Assembly (NCBI GenBank): GCA_046349635.1
Contig: JAXMBX010000022.1
Location: 1-64,000 of the forward strand
Direction of reading: 5' to 3'
DNA length: 64,000 nt
Source: JAXMBX01 sp046349635
GTDB taxonomy: Bacteria > Planctomycetota > Planctomycetia > Planctomycetales > Planctomycetaceae
Shown here piece by piece: positions 55,726 to 64,000 of the stretch; position 1 is the first letter of the stretch; each line of letters begins with the position of its first letter. The position numbers and the translations under genes were made by a program. The notes under the pieces are model-generated. The model saw only the letters and a list, made by a program, of their open reading frames with translations, did not search any database and was not told the DNA's origin.

Positions 55726-56774
55726 CACGCACCACCTCGCCGTTCCAACAGCGTGTGCGTCACCCCCCACACCGATCCCCGCCGATAGCCGAACAACTCC
55801 GCCACTGCCAGGAAGAAGATCCGCCAGCGGAAATACCACCGCCGTCCCTCCCCCCGGCCGTATGTCTTCTCCAAGAGTTCTAACGCCCGAGAATTGTTCC
55901 AGTCCAGGTTCGCCAGCCATCCCTCTGCCGTTTTACGATAATGCTCCCCGCTCCATTTCCATTGTCGCAGGCATTGCAAGTCACGCTGGAATCTCAGCGG
56001 CAACTCCTCCGCAGGCATGATTCCTCCCGTGAAGAAATACCGCCCCATCCAGTTGGCGTCCCCTTCCGTCTCAAACGGGTACGGCACGCCGCGCACCGTA
56101 AAAATGTGCAGCATCAATTTCCCACCCGGTTTGAGCCATCTGGCGATGCGTGCGAACATCTGCTCGTAATTCCGCAGATGCTCAAACATCTCCACCGACA
56201 CCACCCGGTCAAATGGCCCGTTCGCTTCGAACCGGTTGACATCCTCCGTCACGATCCGCACATTTCTCAGCCCGCGACGTTCCGCTTCTCGTTCGATGAA
56301 CGCGCGTTGCGAATGTGAATTCGACACGCCCGTAATCTCGGCGTGGGGATACCGTTCCGCCATCCAGAGTGACAGCGAGCCCCACCCGCAACCCAACTCC
56401 AGGATCCGCTGCCCGTCGGCCAACTCCGCGTGTTCACACGTCAGAGCCAGCCCTTTCTCTTCTGCGTCCGCCAGCGAGGTGACCCCCGCCTCGTAATAGC
56501 AGCAGCTATATTTCCGGCGAGGCCCCAGCACCAGTTCGAAAAACTCCGCCGGAACCTCGTAGTGCTGCGCATTCGCGGCGTCCGTCTCCTCGGCGATCGG
56601 CCCCGCTCGCATCCACTCCAGGAATCGCTCCGTCTCAATCTGCTCCCGTTCCCAGTCCCAACCTGCGGTCTGCCGCAGCCTTTCCCCGCACATTTTCCGG
56701 ATCGCCCGGCGCAGAATGCCCTCCGGCACCAGACCGCGCTCTGCCAGGTCGATTCCCCACCCGAGTGCGCTCAT
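55725..56774 (-). CDS. Cyclopropane-fatty-acid synthase-type methyltransferase (second copy, divergent)
   Basis: A 349-residue SAM methyltransferase. Motif I is ILELGCGWGSLSLWMAERYP; AQHYEVPAEFFELVLGPRRK matches the substrate-entry block of Cfa-like enzymes but differs from the canonical HYDLGNELF. FDRVVSVEMFEHLRNYEQMF and a C-terminal helical domain follow. It lacks the N-terminal Cfa domain. Together with the true cfa next to it, it may act on the same acyl chain in a later step. ATGA overlaps on both sides. Confidence 0.88.
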   Translation of the reverse strand: MSALGWGIDLAERGLVPEGILRRAIRKMCGERLRQTAGWDWEREQIETERFLEWMRAGPIAEETDAANAQHYEVPAEFFELVLGPRRKYSCCYYEAGVTSLADAEEKGLALTCEHAELADGQRILELGCGWGSLSLWMAERYPHAEITGVSNSHSQRAFIEREAERRGLRNVRIVTEDVNRFEANGPFDRVVSVEMFEHLRNYEQMFARIARWLKPGGKLMLHIFTVRGVPYPFETEGDANWMGRYFFTGGIMPAEELPLRFQRDLQCLRQWKWSGEHYRKTAEGWLANLDWNNSRALELLEKTYGRGEGRRWYFRWRIFFLAVAELFGYRRGSVWGVTHTLLERRGGA

Positions 56775-58104
56775 GCCGACTCCTGCTTCGAAGCGTCTCC
56801 CCCACTGGTCCCCGTTCGCACGCACGTCTCACGCCGTGGCTCCGCGTAGGCCGCCAGTCCCCGCGCGGCACAACTCGCCCACTGGCTCAAGAGCATCGGG
56901 TCTCGACGACAGCCAGGCTTGTCGAATTGCAGCTGCCCCAAACCCAGGTACCGCTCCTCAAACGCCCCCTCACAGTAACACAGGTAATACTTCCACATTC
57001 GCAGGAAACGCTCGTCATATCCCAGTTTCAAAATGGAGTCTCTTTCCCGCTCGAAATTCTCCCGCCACAACCGCAGCGTCCGCGCGTAATGGGGCGCGAA
57101 ATCCTCGAAATGGACCCACCGCAAGTCCGTCCGATCCGCGATCGCATTGCCGATCGACCGGATCGAAGGGAGGCAACCTCCCGGGAAGACGTACTTCTGG
57201 ATAAAGTCCACTGATCCCACATAGGCCTCATGATGCTGCTCATTCATCAGGATCCCCTGCAACACCATCGTCCCTTCCGGTTTCAGCAGCCGGCTGCACG
57301 TCTCCAGGTATTTCCCCAGGAACTGATCCCCCACGGCCTCAATCATCTCGATGGAAACCAGCTTGTCGTACGTTCCCCGCAGATCACGATAGTCCTGCTT
57401 GATCAGTTGGACTCGGTCACTTAAACACGCCTTTTCAATCCGCTCCTTCGCGAGGCGGTATTGCTCATCCGAGATCGTCGTGGTCGTCACCTCGCAGCCA
57501 TACTCCCGCGCGGCATGGATCGCCAGCCCACCCCACCCCGTCCCGATCTCGAGCAGGTGTTCCCCCCGCCTCAGGTTCAGCTTCCGGCAGGCGCGGTCGA
57601 ACTTCTCAATCGAACCCGCTCTCAGTGACGCCTCCGGTGATCGAAAAATCGCGCTCGAGTAAGCCCATGAATCATCCAGCATCAACGCGAATAACTCGTT
57701 CCCCAGGTCGTAATGGGCCTGGATATTCCGCCGGCTTCCGCTCTTCGTGTTCCTTCTCAGCCAATGCCCCAGCCGTCCCGCCAGCGACCCACCCGCCCCC
57801 ACCCTTTCCCCAGCGAATTCGAAAACTGCCGGTTCTGCAGCACCAGCCGAATCAGCCCGGTCAGATCGCGGCATTCCCACTCGCCCTCCAGATACGACTC
57901 CGCCACCCCCAGGCTGCCGCCGCTCACAAGCCTGCGGTAAAAACTGCCACGCCGCACCTCGATCTCAATCGGCTCCTCTTCACCTCTGCCAATCTCGTGG
58001 ACCGCGCCCCCATCCGCCAGGTCGCGGACTCTCAGACGTCCTCGCTCCCAGCTTGCGAGTCTATTCAGCACCAGTTTTCTGGCCCAATTCTCAGTCAGCG
58101 ACAT
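56771..58104 (-). CDS. cfa: Cyclopropane-fatty-acyl-phospholipid synthase, frameshifted
   Basis: Adds a methylene group from SAM across double bonds of membrane phospholipid acyl chains. N-terminal Cfa domain (GSFYRRLVSGGSLGVAESYL then EGEWECRDLTGLIRLVLQN) lies in one frame from ATG 58104; the catalytic domain (NIQAHYDLGNELFALMLDDS, motif I LLEIGTGWGGLAIHAA, CYFEGAF-like YYLCYCEGAFEERYLGLGQL) is in another. One G missing in the G-run near 57790 explains it. Corrected length is about 444 residues, normal for Cfa. Confidence 0.88.
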
Positions 58105-58127
58105 ATCTCACTCTCTGCGATCTTCGT

Positions 58128-58904
58128 TCAACCGGCCACGTCCGCATTCTTCGACAACGTTTTCGGATGCGGATGATAGGGCACACCTTTCCGCCACAGG
58201 CGCCACGCCTGCAGATAGATCCCCAACCACACTTTCGCCGTCACGCACGGATACCGCACCAACGCACTCGCCAGCGACCAGCCGCGGATCTCGCGCCGTT
58301 GCAATTCCATCCCCGCGCGAAAGTACACCTCCCCATCCTTGCCCCGATTCGAGATCTCTAACTGCAATCGTTCCCCCGGTGTCCCGATCCTCCAAAGATA
58401 TTCCACGTCCATTCCCATGAACGGAGACACGTGAAACTCCTTCTCCTGTCGCAACGGTTCCTTCGCAGTGGCGCTCCTCTCATCCCGCAGATCCAGCACA
58501 TAACAATGTTCTTCCCCCCAGGGGGTGTTATGCACCTCCGCCACGACGGCCACCATCTGCTCCTCTGCATTCAGACAGTAGTAAAAACTGACCGGATTCA
58601 TCTGCACTCCCCAGTAACGCAGATGCGTCAGCAGCAGAATCCGCCCTCCGGGTCGAAAGCCTGCCTTCGTCTCCACAAGCTCCCGCACGGCTTGATCCAG
58701 CGGCATATCCCCCGGACCCAGGTGATCTTCTCGCCGAAACCACGCTGGCCGTCGGCCCCGCGCCGACCACAACCAGAATCCGTCGAAAACACCCGGCAAC
58801 TCTCCCAGGTCCAGGCACACGAAAAACACCCGGTAAGTAAACGCATGCGCCAGCGGTTTTGTCCGCCGATGCCACACTCTCCCCTCGTATAGACAGCTTT
58901 GCAT
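58128..58904 (-). CDS. DUF1365 domain-containing protein
   Basis: A 258-residue COG3496 protein: SCLYEGRVWHRRTKPLAHAF then TYRVFFVCLDLGELP, LLLTHLRYWGVQMNPVSFYY and FHVSPFMGMDVEYLWRI. In many bacteria it lies between a COG2907 flavoprotein and cfa, as here. Biochemical role unknown; a part in modifying fatty acids is inferred from that conserved linkage. Three bases separate it from the flavoprotein stop. Confidence 0.92.
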   Translation of the reverse strand: MQSCLYEGRVWHRRTKPLAHAFTYRVFFVCLDLGELPGVFDGFWLWSARGRRPAWFRREDHLGPGDMPLDQAVRELVETKAGFRPGGRILLLTHLRYWGVQMNPVSFYYCLNAEEQMVAVVAEVHNTPWGEEHCYVLDLRDERSATAKEPLRQEKEFHVSPFMGMDVEYLWRIGTPGERLQLEISNRGKDGEVYFRAGMELQRREIRGWSLASALVRYPCVTAKVWLGIYLQAWRLWRKGVPYHPHPKTLSKNADVAG

Positions 58905-58907
58905 CGC

Positions 58908-60254
58908 TCAGGCCCCCACGCTCCCATTAGCCCCGCACCGTTCGGGCTGGCAGGTCATTTCCGGCTGTTTCCGAGTCTCGATCGTCGTGGCAGGATGCGC
59001 CCCTTCCAACGCCCGCACGACCGCCAGGCCGCTCACCACCCCATCCTCGTGGAACCCGTTCCCCCAGTAGGCTCCGCAGAACGACGTCCGGTTCACGTTC
59101 AGCAATTCCCGATGTCGCCGCTGCGCCGCGCTCCGTTTCGTCGTGAACACCGGATGGTGATATTCAAACCGCCGTAACACCTTCGCCGGATCGATTCCCT
59201 CTTCTTCATTCAGCGTCACGCAGAACGTCTGCCGCGATTCGATTTGCTGCAGGATGTTCATGCAGTATGTGACCGTCGCCCGTTCCGTCGAGTCCCCGCG
59301 CACGTGGTAATTCCAGCTCGACCATGCCCGCCGGTTGCGCGGGAGCAGCGACTCGTCCGTATGCAGCACCGCCACGTTTCGCTCATAGGGAAAACACCCC
59401 AGCACCTCCCGCTCCGTCGGCGTCGCATCCTCCAGCCTTCTCAATGCCTGGTCGCTGTGGCACGCCATCACCACGTGATCAAATTTTTCGACCTCCCCGT
59501 TCGTCAGGACGATCAGGACTCCCTCTTCTGTACGCCGGACACCCGCCACCGGGGTTCTCAACCGGATCCTGTCTCGGAATTTCGCCGTCAGCGCCGTCAC
59601 GTAACTCCGCGATCCCCCCTCGATCACCCGCCAAGTCGGACGCTTCCACACGCTCAGCAATCCGTGGTTCTTGTAGAACTCCAGGATGAACTTCACCGGG
59701 AAGTCGCCGAACTTCGTCAGCGGACAGGACCAGATCGCCGATCCCATCGGTTTGAGGTAACACTCCCCGAACTCCCGCGAGTACTTTTCTTTCCGCAGAA
59801 ACTCGCTGACCGTCAAATCCTCCGGAATCTCCTCCAGCAGACGTCCCCCGTTTCTGTTGAACCGCAGGATGTCGGCCAGCATCCGCCAGAAGCGAGGCCG
59901 CAACAGATTTCTACGCTGCGAGAAGAGACTGTTCAGCGAGTTTCCGGAATACTCCCACCCGCTCGCGTCGCACCGCACACTGAATCCCATCGACGTGGGT
60001 CGCGATGCCACCCCCAGATCATCCAGCAGTCGCACGAAATTCGGGTATGTCCAATCGTTAAACACGATGAACCCGGTGTCGATCGCGTGCCTCTCCGCAC
60101 CGATCTCCACCTCCACCGTGTTCGTGTGACCGCCGATATAGCCGTTCCCTTCGAACACGGTGATCTCATGCCGATCCGCCAGGTGATACGCGGCGGTCAG
60201 CCCCGAGATTCCCGAACCGACAATCGCGATCCGCACCGTTTTTCCCTCCGGCAT
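58908..60254 (-). CDS. FAD-dependent oxidoreductase (COG2907, amine-oxidase-like)
   Basis: A 448-residue flavoprotein. Dinucleotide-binding RIAIVGSGISGLTAAYHLAD then VFEGNGYIGGHTNTV, DTGFIVFNDWTYPNF, and SSWNYHVRGDSTERATVTY. Members accompany cfa/DUF1365/DUF1295 in lipid clusters; in Rhodobacter a related flavoprotein-methyltransferase operon is tied to singlet-oxygen stress and furan fatty acids. First gene of the operon; ATG 60254 is chosen over 60290. Confidence 0.9.
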   Translation of the reverse strand: MPEGKTVRIAIVGSGISGLTAAYHLADRHEITVFEGNGYIGGHTNTVEVEIGAERHAIDTGFIVFNDWTYPNFVRLLDDLGVASRPTSMGFSVRCDASGWEYSGNSLNSLFSQRRNLLRPRFWRMLADILRFNRNGGRLLEEIPEDLTVSEFLRKEKYSREFGECYLKPMGSAIWSCPLTKFGDFPVKFILEFYKNHGLLSVWKRPTWRVIEGGSRSYVTALTAKFRDRIRLRTPVAGVRRTEEGVLIVLTNGEVEKFDHVVMACHSDQALRRLEDATPTEREVLGCFPYERNVAVLHTDESLLPRNRRAWSSWNYHVRGDSTERATVTYCMNILQQIESRQTFCVTLNEEEGIDPAKVLRRFEYHHPVFTTKRSAAQRRHRELLNVNRTSFCGAYWGNGFHEDGVVSGLAVVRALEGAHPATTIETRKQPEMTCQPERCGANGSVGA

Positions 60255-60490
60255 CCCCCAGATTCTACACCATCCCCGCACGACAGCCACAGATTTTAGT
60301 GCTAGGTCAAGCCCGTCACTTTGGGCGCGTGGGAAACCTTTATAAGTCCATTTCCTACACGTTTTTTCGCTTTTCCCCTCTCCCCACTTGCTCCCATCAC
60401 CACCCCACCCGAAAATACTCCCACCATCTCACTGCGCCGACATCTTGATCTTCCACCCTTGTGATGTTTTTACAGCCTTAGCAGGTGACC

Positions 60491-62029
60491 ATGCTCGCCA
60501 AGCTGCAGACGTTTTCCCTCTTCGGCATCCGCGCCATCCCCGTCGAAGTCGAGGTCGATATCTCCCCCGGGGCCCTCCCCAAAACCATCCTCGTCGGCCT
60601 GGCCGAGGCCGCCGTCAAGGAAAGCACCCACCGCATCGAACGGGCTCTCATCAACTCCGGCTACGACCGCCCCATCGATCGCATCGTCATCAACCTCTCC
60701 CCGGCTGAACTCCCCAAAGAGGCCGCCTCGTTCGATCTCCCCATTGCCCTGGGCCTCCTCGCCGCCTCCGGACAGTTCCAGTCCGAACTCTTCGCCAGCT
60801 ATGCCGCCGTCGGTGAACTCGTCCTCGAAGGCACCCTCCGCCCCATCAAAGGTGCGCTTTCGATGGCCATCGCTGCCCGCGACAAAGGCTACACCGGCCT
60901 CGTCGTCCCCGTGCAGAATGCCCAGGAAGCCGCCGTCGTCGATGGTCTCCAGGTGATCGCCGTCGGCTCGCTCGCCGAAGCGGTCGGCTTCTACAACGGC
61001 ACCCTCGACATTCACCCCACGCAGTTCGAGCAGACGAACGCCCGCGAACGCTACGGCCGCTATGACATCGACTACGCCGACGTCAAAGGGCAGGAGACCG
61101 CCAAGCGGGCCGTCACAGTCGCCGCCGCAGGCGCGCACCATTTATTGATGGTCGGCTCTCCGGGAACCGGCAAGACACTCCTCGCCCAGCGGATCGGTAC
61201 CATCCTCCCCGACCTCTCTCCCGAGGAAAGTCTCGAAACCACCCAGATCTACTCCGCCGTTGGCCGCCTGGAGCAGAATCAGTCCCTCATGCTCCTTCGC
61301 CCCTTTCGTTCGCCGCACCACACCATCAGCGAACCGGGACTTGTCGGTGGCGGCAGTACCCCCGTCCCCGGCGAAATCTCCCTCGCCCATCACGGCATCC
61401 TCTTCCTCGACGAACTCCCCGAGTTCAACCGCCGCACGCTTGAAGTCCTGCGCCAACCGCTTGAAGAAGGGAACGTCACCATCAGCCGCGCGACCGCGAC
61501 CGCCACGTTCCCCGCCAATATCATGCTCGTGGCCGCGCTGAATCCCTGCCCGTGTGGTTATCGCGGCGATCCCAAGCGCAAATGCAACTGCAACCCGATG
61601 CAGATCGAGCGGTACATGGGGAAACTCTCCGGCCCGCTGCTCGACCGGATCGACATCCACCTCGAAGTCCCCCCCGTTCCGTTCCGCGAACTGACCGACG
61701 AACGCCCCGGCCTCACCAGCCCGCAGATGCGCGAGTCCGTCCTGCAGGCCCGCGACGTCCAGCGGCAACGCTTCGGCAAGGACAAGACGCTCCTTAATGG
61801 CCGGATGAAACCTCGCGAAATCCGCAAGCACTGCAAGCTCGACAAGGAAGCGGAATCGTTACTGAAGGCCGCCATGGAAAACATGGGACTTTCCGCCCGC
61901 GCCCACGACAAGATTCTGCGGGTGAGCAGGACGATCGCGGACCTGGACGGCGCCGAAACCATCCGCGTCGAACACCTCTCCGAAGCCATCAACTACCGCT
62001 CTTTAGATCGCAACTACTGGTCCCGGTGA
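60491..62029 (+). CDS. comM: YifB/ComM family Mg-chelatase-like AAA+ ATPase
   Basis: A 512-residue hexameric helicase-like ATPase that aids branch migration during natural transformation in species studied. N-terminal ChlI-like domain (QTFSLFGIRAIPVEVEVDIS then KTILVGLAEAAVKES), Walker A GSPGTGKTLLAQRIG, Walker B GILFLDELPEF, the zinc-like CPCGYRGDPKRKCNC and the C-terminal Mg_chelatase_C are complete. ATG 60491 has AGG five bases upstream. A short copy of its Walker-A-preceding segment recurs at 62453. Confidence 0.93.
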   Translation: MLAKLQTFSLFGIRAIPVEVEVDISPGALPKTILVGLAEAAVKESTHRIERALINSGYDRPIDRIVINLSPAELPKEAASFDLPIALGLLAASGQFQSELFASYAAVGELVLEGTLRPIKGALSMAIAARDKGYTGLVVPVQNAQEAAVVDGLQVIAVGSLAEAVGFYNGTLDIHPTQFEQTNARERYGRYDIDYADVKGQETAKRAVTVAAAGAHHLLMVGSPGTGKTLLAQRIGTILPDLSPEESLETTQIYSAVGRLEQNQSLMLLRPFRSPHHTISEPGLVGGGSTPVPGEISLAHHGILFLDELPEFNRRTLEVLRQPLEEGNVTISRATATATFPANIMLVAALNPCPCGYRGDPKRKCNCNPMQIERYMGKLSGPLLDRIDIHLEVPPVPFRELTDERPGLTSPQMRESVLQARDVQRQRFGKDKTLLNGRMKPREIRKHCKLDKEAESLLKAAMENMGLSARAHDKILRVSRTIADLDGAETIRVEHLSEAINYRSLDRNYWSR

Positions 62030-62059
62030 ATGCTTTGATGAGCCGAAATAAATTTGTTT

Positions 62060-62452
62060 GGGTGGCATGCCCACTTCGCACCGCCAGGTGCAGGGTGGGC
62101 ATGTGTGCGTGTGATCAGGTGACAAAACTTGTTCGTGAGATAGAGTTGTTCCGGGTGGCATATGCCCGCATCTCGTCAGAATCGCGAGCGACATCCTTCT
62201 GGGTGGCATGCCCACTTCGCACCGCCAGGTGCAGGGTAGGCATGTATGCGTGTGATAACAACGACAAACTGATGAATACCTCTGCAAGAATGGGGTGCCA
62301 TGCCCACATCTCGTAAACTCGCGAGCGACATCTTTCTGGGTGGCATGCCCACTTCGCGAAGCAGGGTGGGCATGTGTCCGTGTCATCTTGTGACAAAACT
62401 TGTTCGCCAGATAGAGTTGTTCTGGGTGCCATGCCCGCATCGCGAAGCAGGG
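62060..62452. repeat. Tandem array: three ~140-bp units of palindromic GGGTGGCATGCCCAC repeats
   Basis: Units begin with GGGTGGCATGCCCACTTCGC at 62060, 62200 and 62338. Each carries a type-1 palindrome (…GCAGGGTGGGCATGT) and a type-2 one (GGGTG[G/C]CAT..GCCC-CAT/TCTCG…CGCGAGCGACATC), joined by GTGACAAAACTTGTTCG…AGATAGAGTTGTTC in units 1 and 3. Units differ by small changes, so they diverged after duplication. Copies 1 and 2 at 6181 and 6332 belong to the same family in opposite orientation. No spacer pattern of a CRISPR. Confidence 0.85.
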
Positions 62453-62495
62453 CAGGCCGTCACGGTCGCCGCCGCAGGCGCACCATCTCCTGACG
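62453..62495 (+). pseudogene. Short comM-derived fragment
   Basis: GGCCGTCACGGTCGCCGCCG then CAGGCGC here equals comM 61112-61138 but for one base. It would encode AVTVAAAGA as in comM. The match ends where the last palindromic unit joins it. Confidence 0.6.
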
Positions 62496-62565
62496 GCATG
62501 TACATAATACCCCCTCACGGAACTTAAGCAATCTTTGAAGCTGAAAACGGTAGGAAGTAAGGAAG

Positions 62566-63402
62566 ATGACTGAAAAAAGTTGCGCGATGAAGGCTGAATT
62601 GCTCGCCAGTTTTGGGATTCTGATTCGCCCACTTTATGATTTGGTTGACGACCCGGATTACATGAGGCGAATTTCTCATGTTGAAACTCGGTTTGTTGCA
62701 GACGAGGAAACGTATCGAATGAAATTGCTTAGGATGTATGGGAAACAAGCTCAGATTTTCGACAGTCGGCTTTTTAGGGACGCTGACTCCTCTATCACTG
62801 GACTTCGCCAGCTTTTCGACCATCTCCACAATGCCAAAAACCTAGAGACTGCCAAAAAGTATTTGGAAAACCTACGTCAGTTGGCGATGGAAAAAATCGA
62901 TGCTTTGCCGTGCGATGACCCAGCCACCATCATGCCTGCGAAAACACCATTCAGTACCTATCGTACTTTGTTGGATATTTTCCAAACCACAACGAAGAGT
63001 ATTGAGGTTTTCGACCCTTACATGGGGAAGGAAGTTTTCGATCTATATTTGAATGATGTGCGACCAGACGTTGAGATAACTTTGGTGGTTGGGAAGAACA
63101 ACCGTGCGGAAGTGGTCGCTGCTGCAAGATTACTTGCAATCGAGCGTCCCACCAGCTTCCGATTGCTATATGATAAAAATATGCACGACCGATGGATTCG
63201 CATGATGAGAGACCATCCTTTACATGTGGGCGGTAGTTTGAAGGATGCCGCAATCAAGACGCCGTTTTCTCTCGGACCATCTTTAGAGAATCCTGATTCA
63301 GTCAACCAGCAACTCGATGCTCTTCTAACGACTGCGACCGAATGGTTCGGAAAAACACAAAATGATCCGAATATGATTGACCAAGTCTCGCAACTCCCGT
63401 GA
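62566..63402 (+). CDS. PLD-like domain hypothetical protein
   Basis: A 278-residue protein, AT-richer than its neighbours. The N-terminal half is helical (SSITGLRQLFDHLHNAKNLE). The C-terminal half looks like one phospholipase-D-like repeat: TTKSIEVFDPYMGKEVFDLY, VEITLVVGKNNRAEVVAAA, then MHDRWIRM and HVGGSLKDAAIK, the HD-R/GxSLKD form of the HKD site. Such single-PLD proteins occur among mobile and defence genes; here none is adjacent except the repeat array. Composition and place suggest horizontal gain. Confidence 0.7.
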   Translation: MTEKSCAMKAELLASFGILIRPLYDLVDDPDYMRRISHVETRFVADEETYRMKLLRMYGKQAQIFDSRLFRDADSSITGLRQLFDHLHNAKNLETAKKYLENLRQLAMEKIDALPCDDPATIMPAKTPFSTYRTLLDIFQTTTKSIEVFDPYMGKEVFDLYLNDVRPDVEITLVVGKNNRAEVVAAARLLAIERPTSFRLLYDKNMHDRWIRMMRDHPLHVGGSLKDAAIKTPFSLGPSLENPDSVNQQLDALLTTATEWFGKTQNDPNMIDQVSQLP

Positions 63403-63555
63403 TCATCGCGCGTCTCACAAGTTGCCACTCCCCGGCGACCTCTGTGCGACAGCACAAGAGCAGAGTTCAAATCGATTCCCCTGTCCACACCTACTACAAA
63501 CGTCTAGGCTGATGGCGTCCTCGTCAGCCTGCATTGAAACTCCGACACCCCGCCA

Positions 63556-64000
63556 ATGCCACGCTCACTCCTCATCACATTCGTTCTCCTCCTGGCCGGA
63601 ACGACGTTCCTGTTGAGTTCCGATCCGCTACGAGGCAGATCCAGTTCTTTCGTCGGCACAAAAGCGGGCGATCGTCGCGAACTCGTCCCCGGCTTCCCCT
63701 TTCGCTGGTGCCCAGCGGGGACGTTCATCATGGGCAGCCCTCCCACGGAATGGGTTTACGACTACGAACGTCCCGACAACGAAGATCAGGTCACCGTCAC
63801 CCTCACGCAGGGCTACTGGCTCGGCGAAACCGAAGTCACACAGGGGCAATGGGGCAGTGTGATGGGGAGCGTTCCGCCGCGCGCGCGGACTTCATCCCGG
63901 ACGACAACCTTCCCATCGTCTGGCTCAACCCTGCGGACGCCACTGCATTCTGTGAAACACTGACTGCGAGAGAACGTCAGGCGGGACGGTTGCCCCCAGG
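63556..64000 (+). CDS. SUMF1/FGE-sulfatase domain protein (partial, frameshifted)
   Basis: Signal peptide (RSLLITFVLLLAGTTFLLSS) followed by the formylglycine-generating-enzyme fold: FRWCPAGTFIMGSPPTEW then QVTVTLTQGYWLGETEVTQG. Around 63870-63890 a CGCGCGCG run shifts the frame; removing one CG restores ADFIPDDNLPIVWLNPADAT then AFCETLTARERQAGRLPP to the window end. The catalytic C-terminus is out of view, so whether it is a true sulfatase activator or one of the many binding-type relatives is unknown. Confidence 0.8.

Noticed and set aside
62060..62452. Possible CRISPR array
   Set aside because: Repeats are long, internally palindromic and imperfect, only three units, with similar rather than unique intervening sequence and no cas genes.

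Overview
The window looks like a chromosome segment of a planctomycete (Planctomycetota). Pointers seen in the sequence are a DUF1559 protein, a DUF1080 (3-keto-disaccharide hydrolase-like) secreted protein, paired sulfatases next to a Tat-exported Gfo/Idh/MocA oxidoreductase, a PQQ-type beta-propeller, an SUMF1/FGE-domain protein, a small protein with an LE-x-R-x-L N-terminal motif, LPS-core genes, and an rRNA cluster that lacks 16S. No phage, plasmid, IS transposase or CRISPR locus was found.

Layout. 0-5 kb: end of a peptide-type ABC transporter operon, a DJ-1/PfpI protein, an EVE protein, an LPG-synthase-TM flippase-like protein, a SUKH protein and an Ogt methyltransferase. 5-9.5 kb: a class I aminotransferase and a VanZ protein among three families of palindromic intergenic repeats, then a solitary HsdR-N-like protein. 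9.6-14 kb: Gfo/Idh/MocA oxidoreductase and two damaged sulfatases. 14-19 kb: PadR with a membrane partner carrying a Gly-rich segment, MutM, a single-domain response regulator and a VOC protein. 19-23.4 kb (minus strand): promoter, leader hairpin, tRNA-Ile(GAT), tRNA-Ala(TGC), 23S, 5S, terminator, with no 16S. 23.5-32 kb: mostly planctomycete-type secreted or membrane proteins. 32-36 kb: TetR-controlled DevBCA-like ABC export operon with a palindrome filling its promoter spacer. 37-39.4 kb: DUF1080 protein, YCII protein, citrate synthase. 39.9-45.3 kb: LPS-core operon (HldE, heptosyltransferase, GT4, WaaP-like kinase), then PlsY. 45.5-54.8 kb: BON-like protein, pseudokinase, rhamnulokinase, SGNH hydrolase, a broken channel-like gene, two tiny overlapping genes and a large flotillin. 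54.9-60.3 kb: five-gene lipid-modification operon (COG2907 flavoprotein, DUF1365, two Cfa-type methyltransferases, DUF1295). 60.5-64 kb: ComM/YifB ATPase, a three-unit ~140-bp tandem array of palindromic repeats with a scrap of comM attached, an AT-richer PLD-like gene, and a truncated SUMF1 gene.

A theme across the window is single-base (or dinucleotide) indels that break otherwise convincing genes: the HsdR-N-like gene, both sulfatases, a small secreted protein, cfa, the SGNH hydrolase, the channel-like gene, the SUMF1 gene and possibly one membrane protein. Several fall in short G/C runs and leave good coding sequence on both sides, so sequencing or assembly error is a serious alternative to real decay. 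The read-outs of most biological interest are the 16S-less rRNA operon with a terminator-like leader hairpin, the double-methyltransferase lipid cluster, the pseudokinase, and the dispersed and tandem palindromic repeats.
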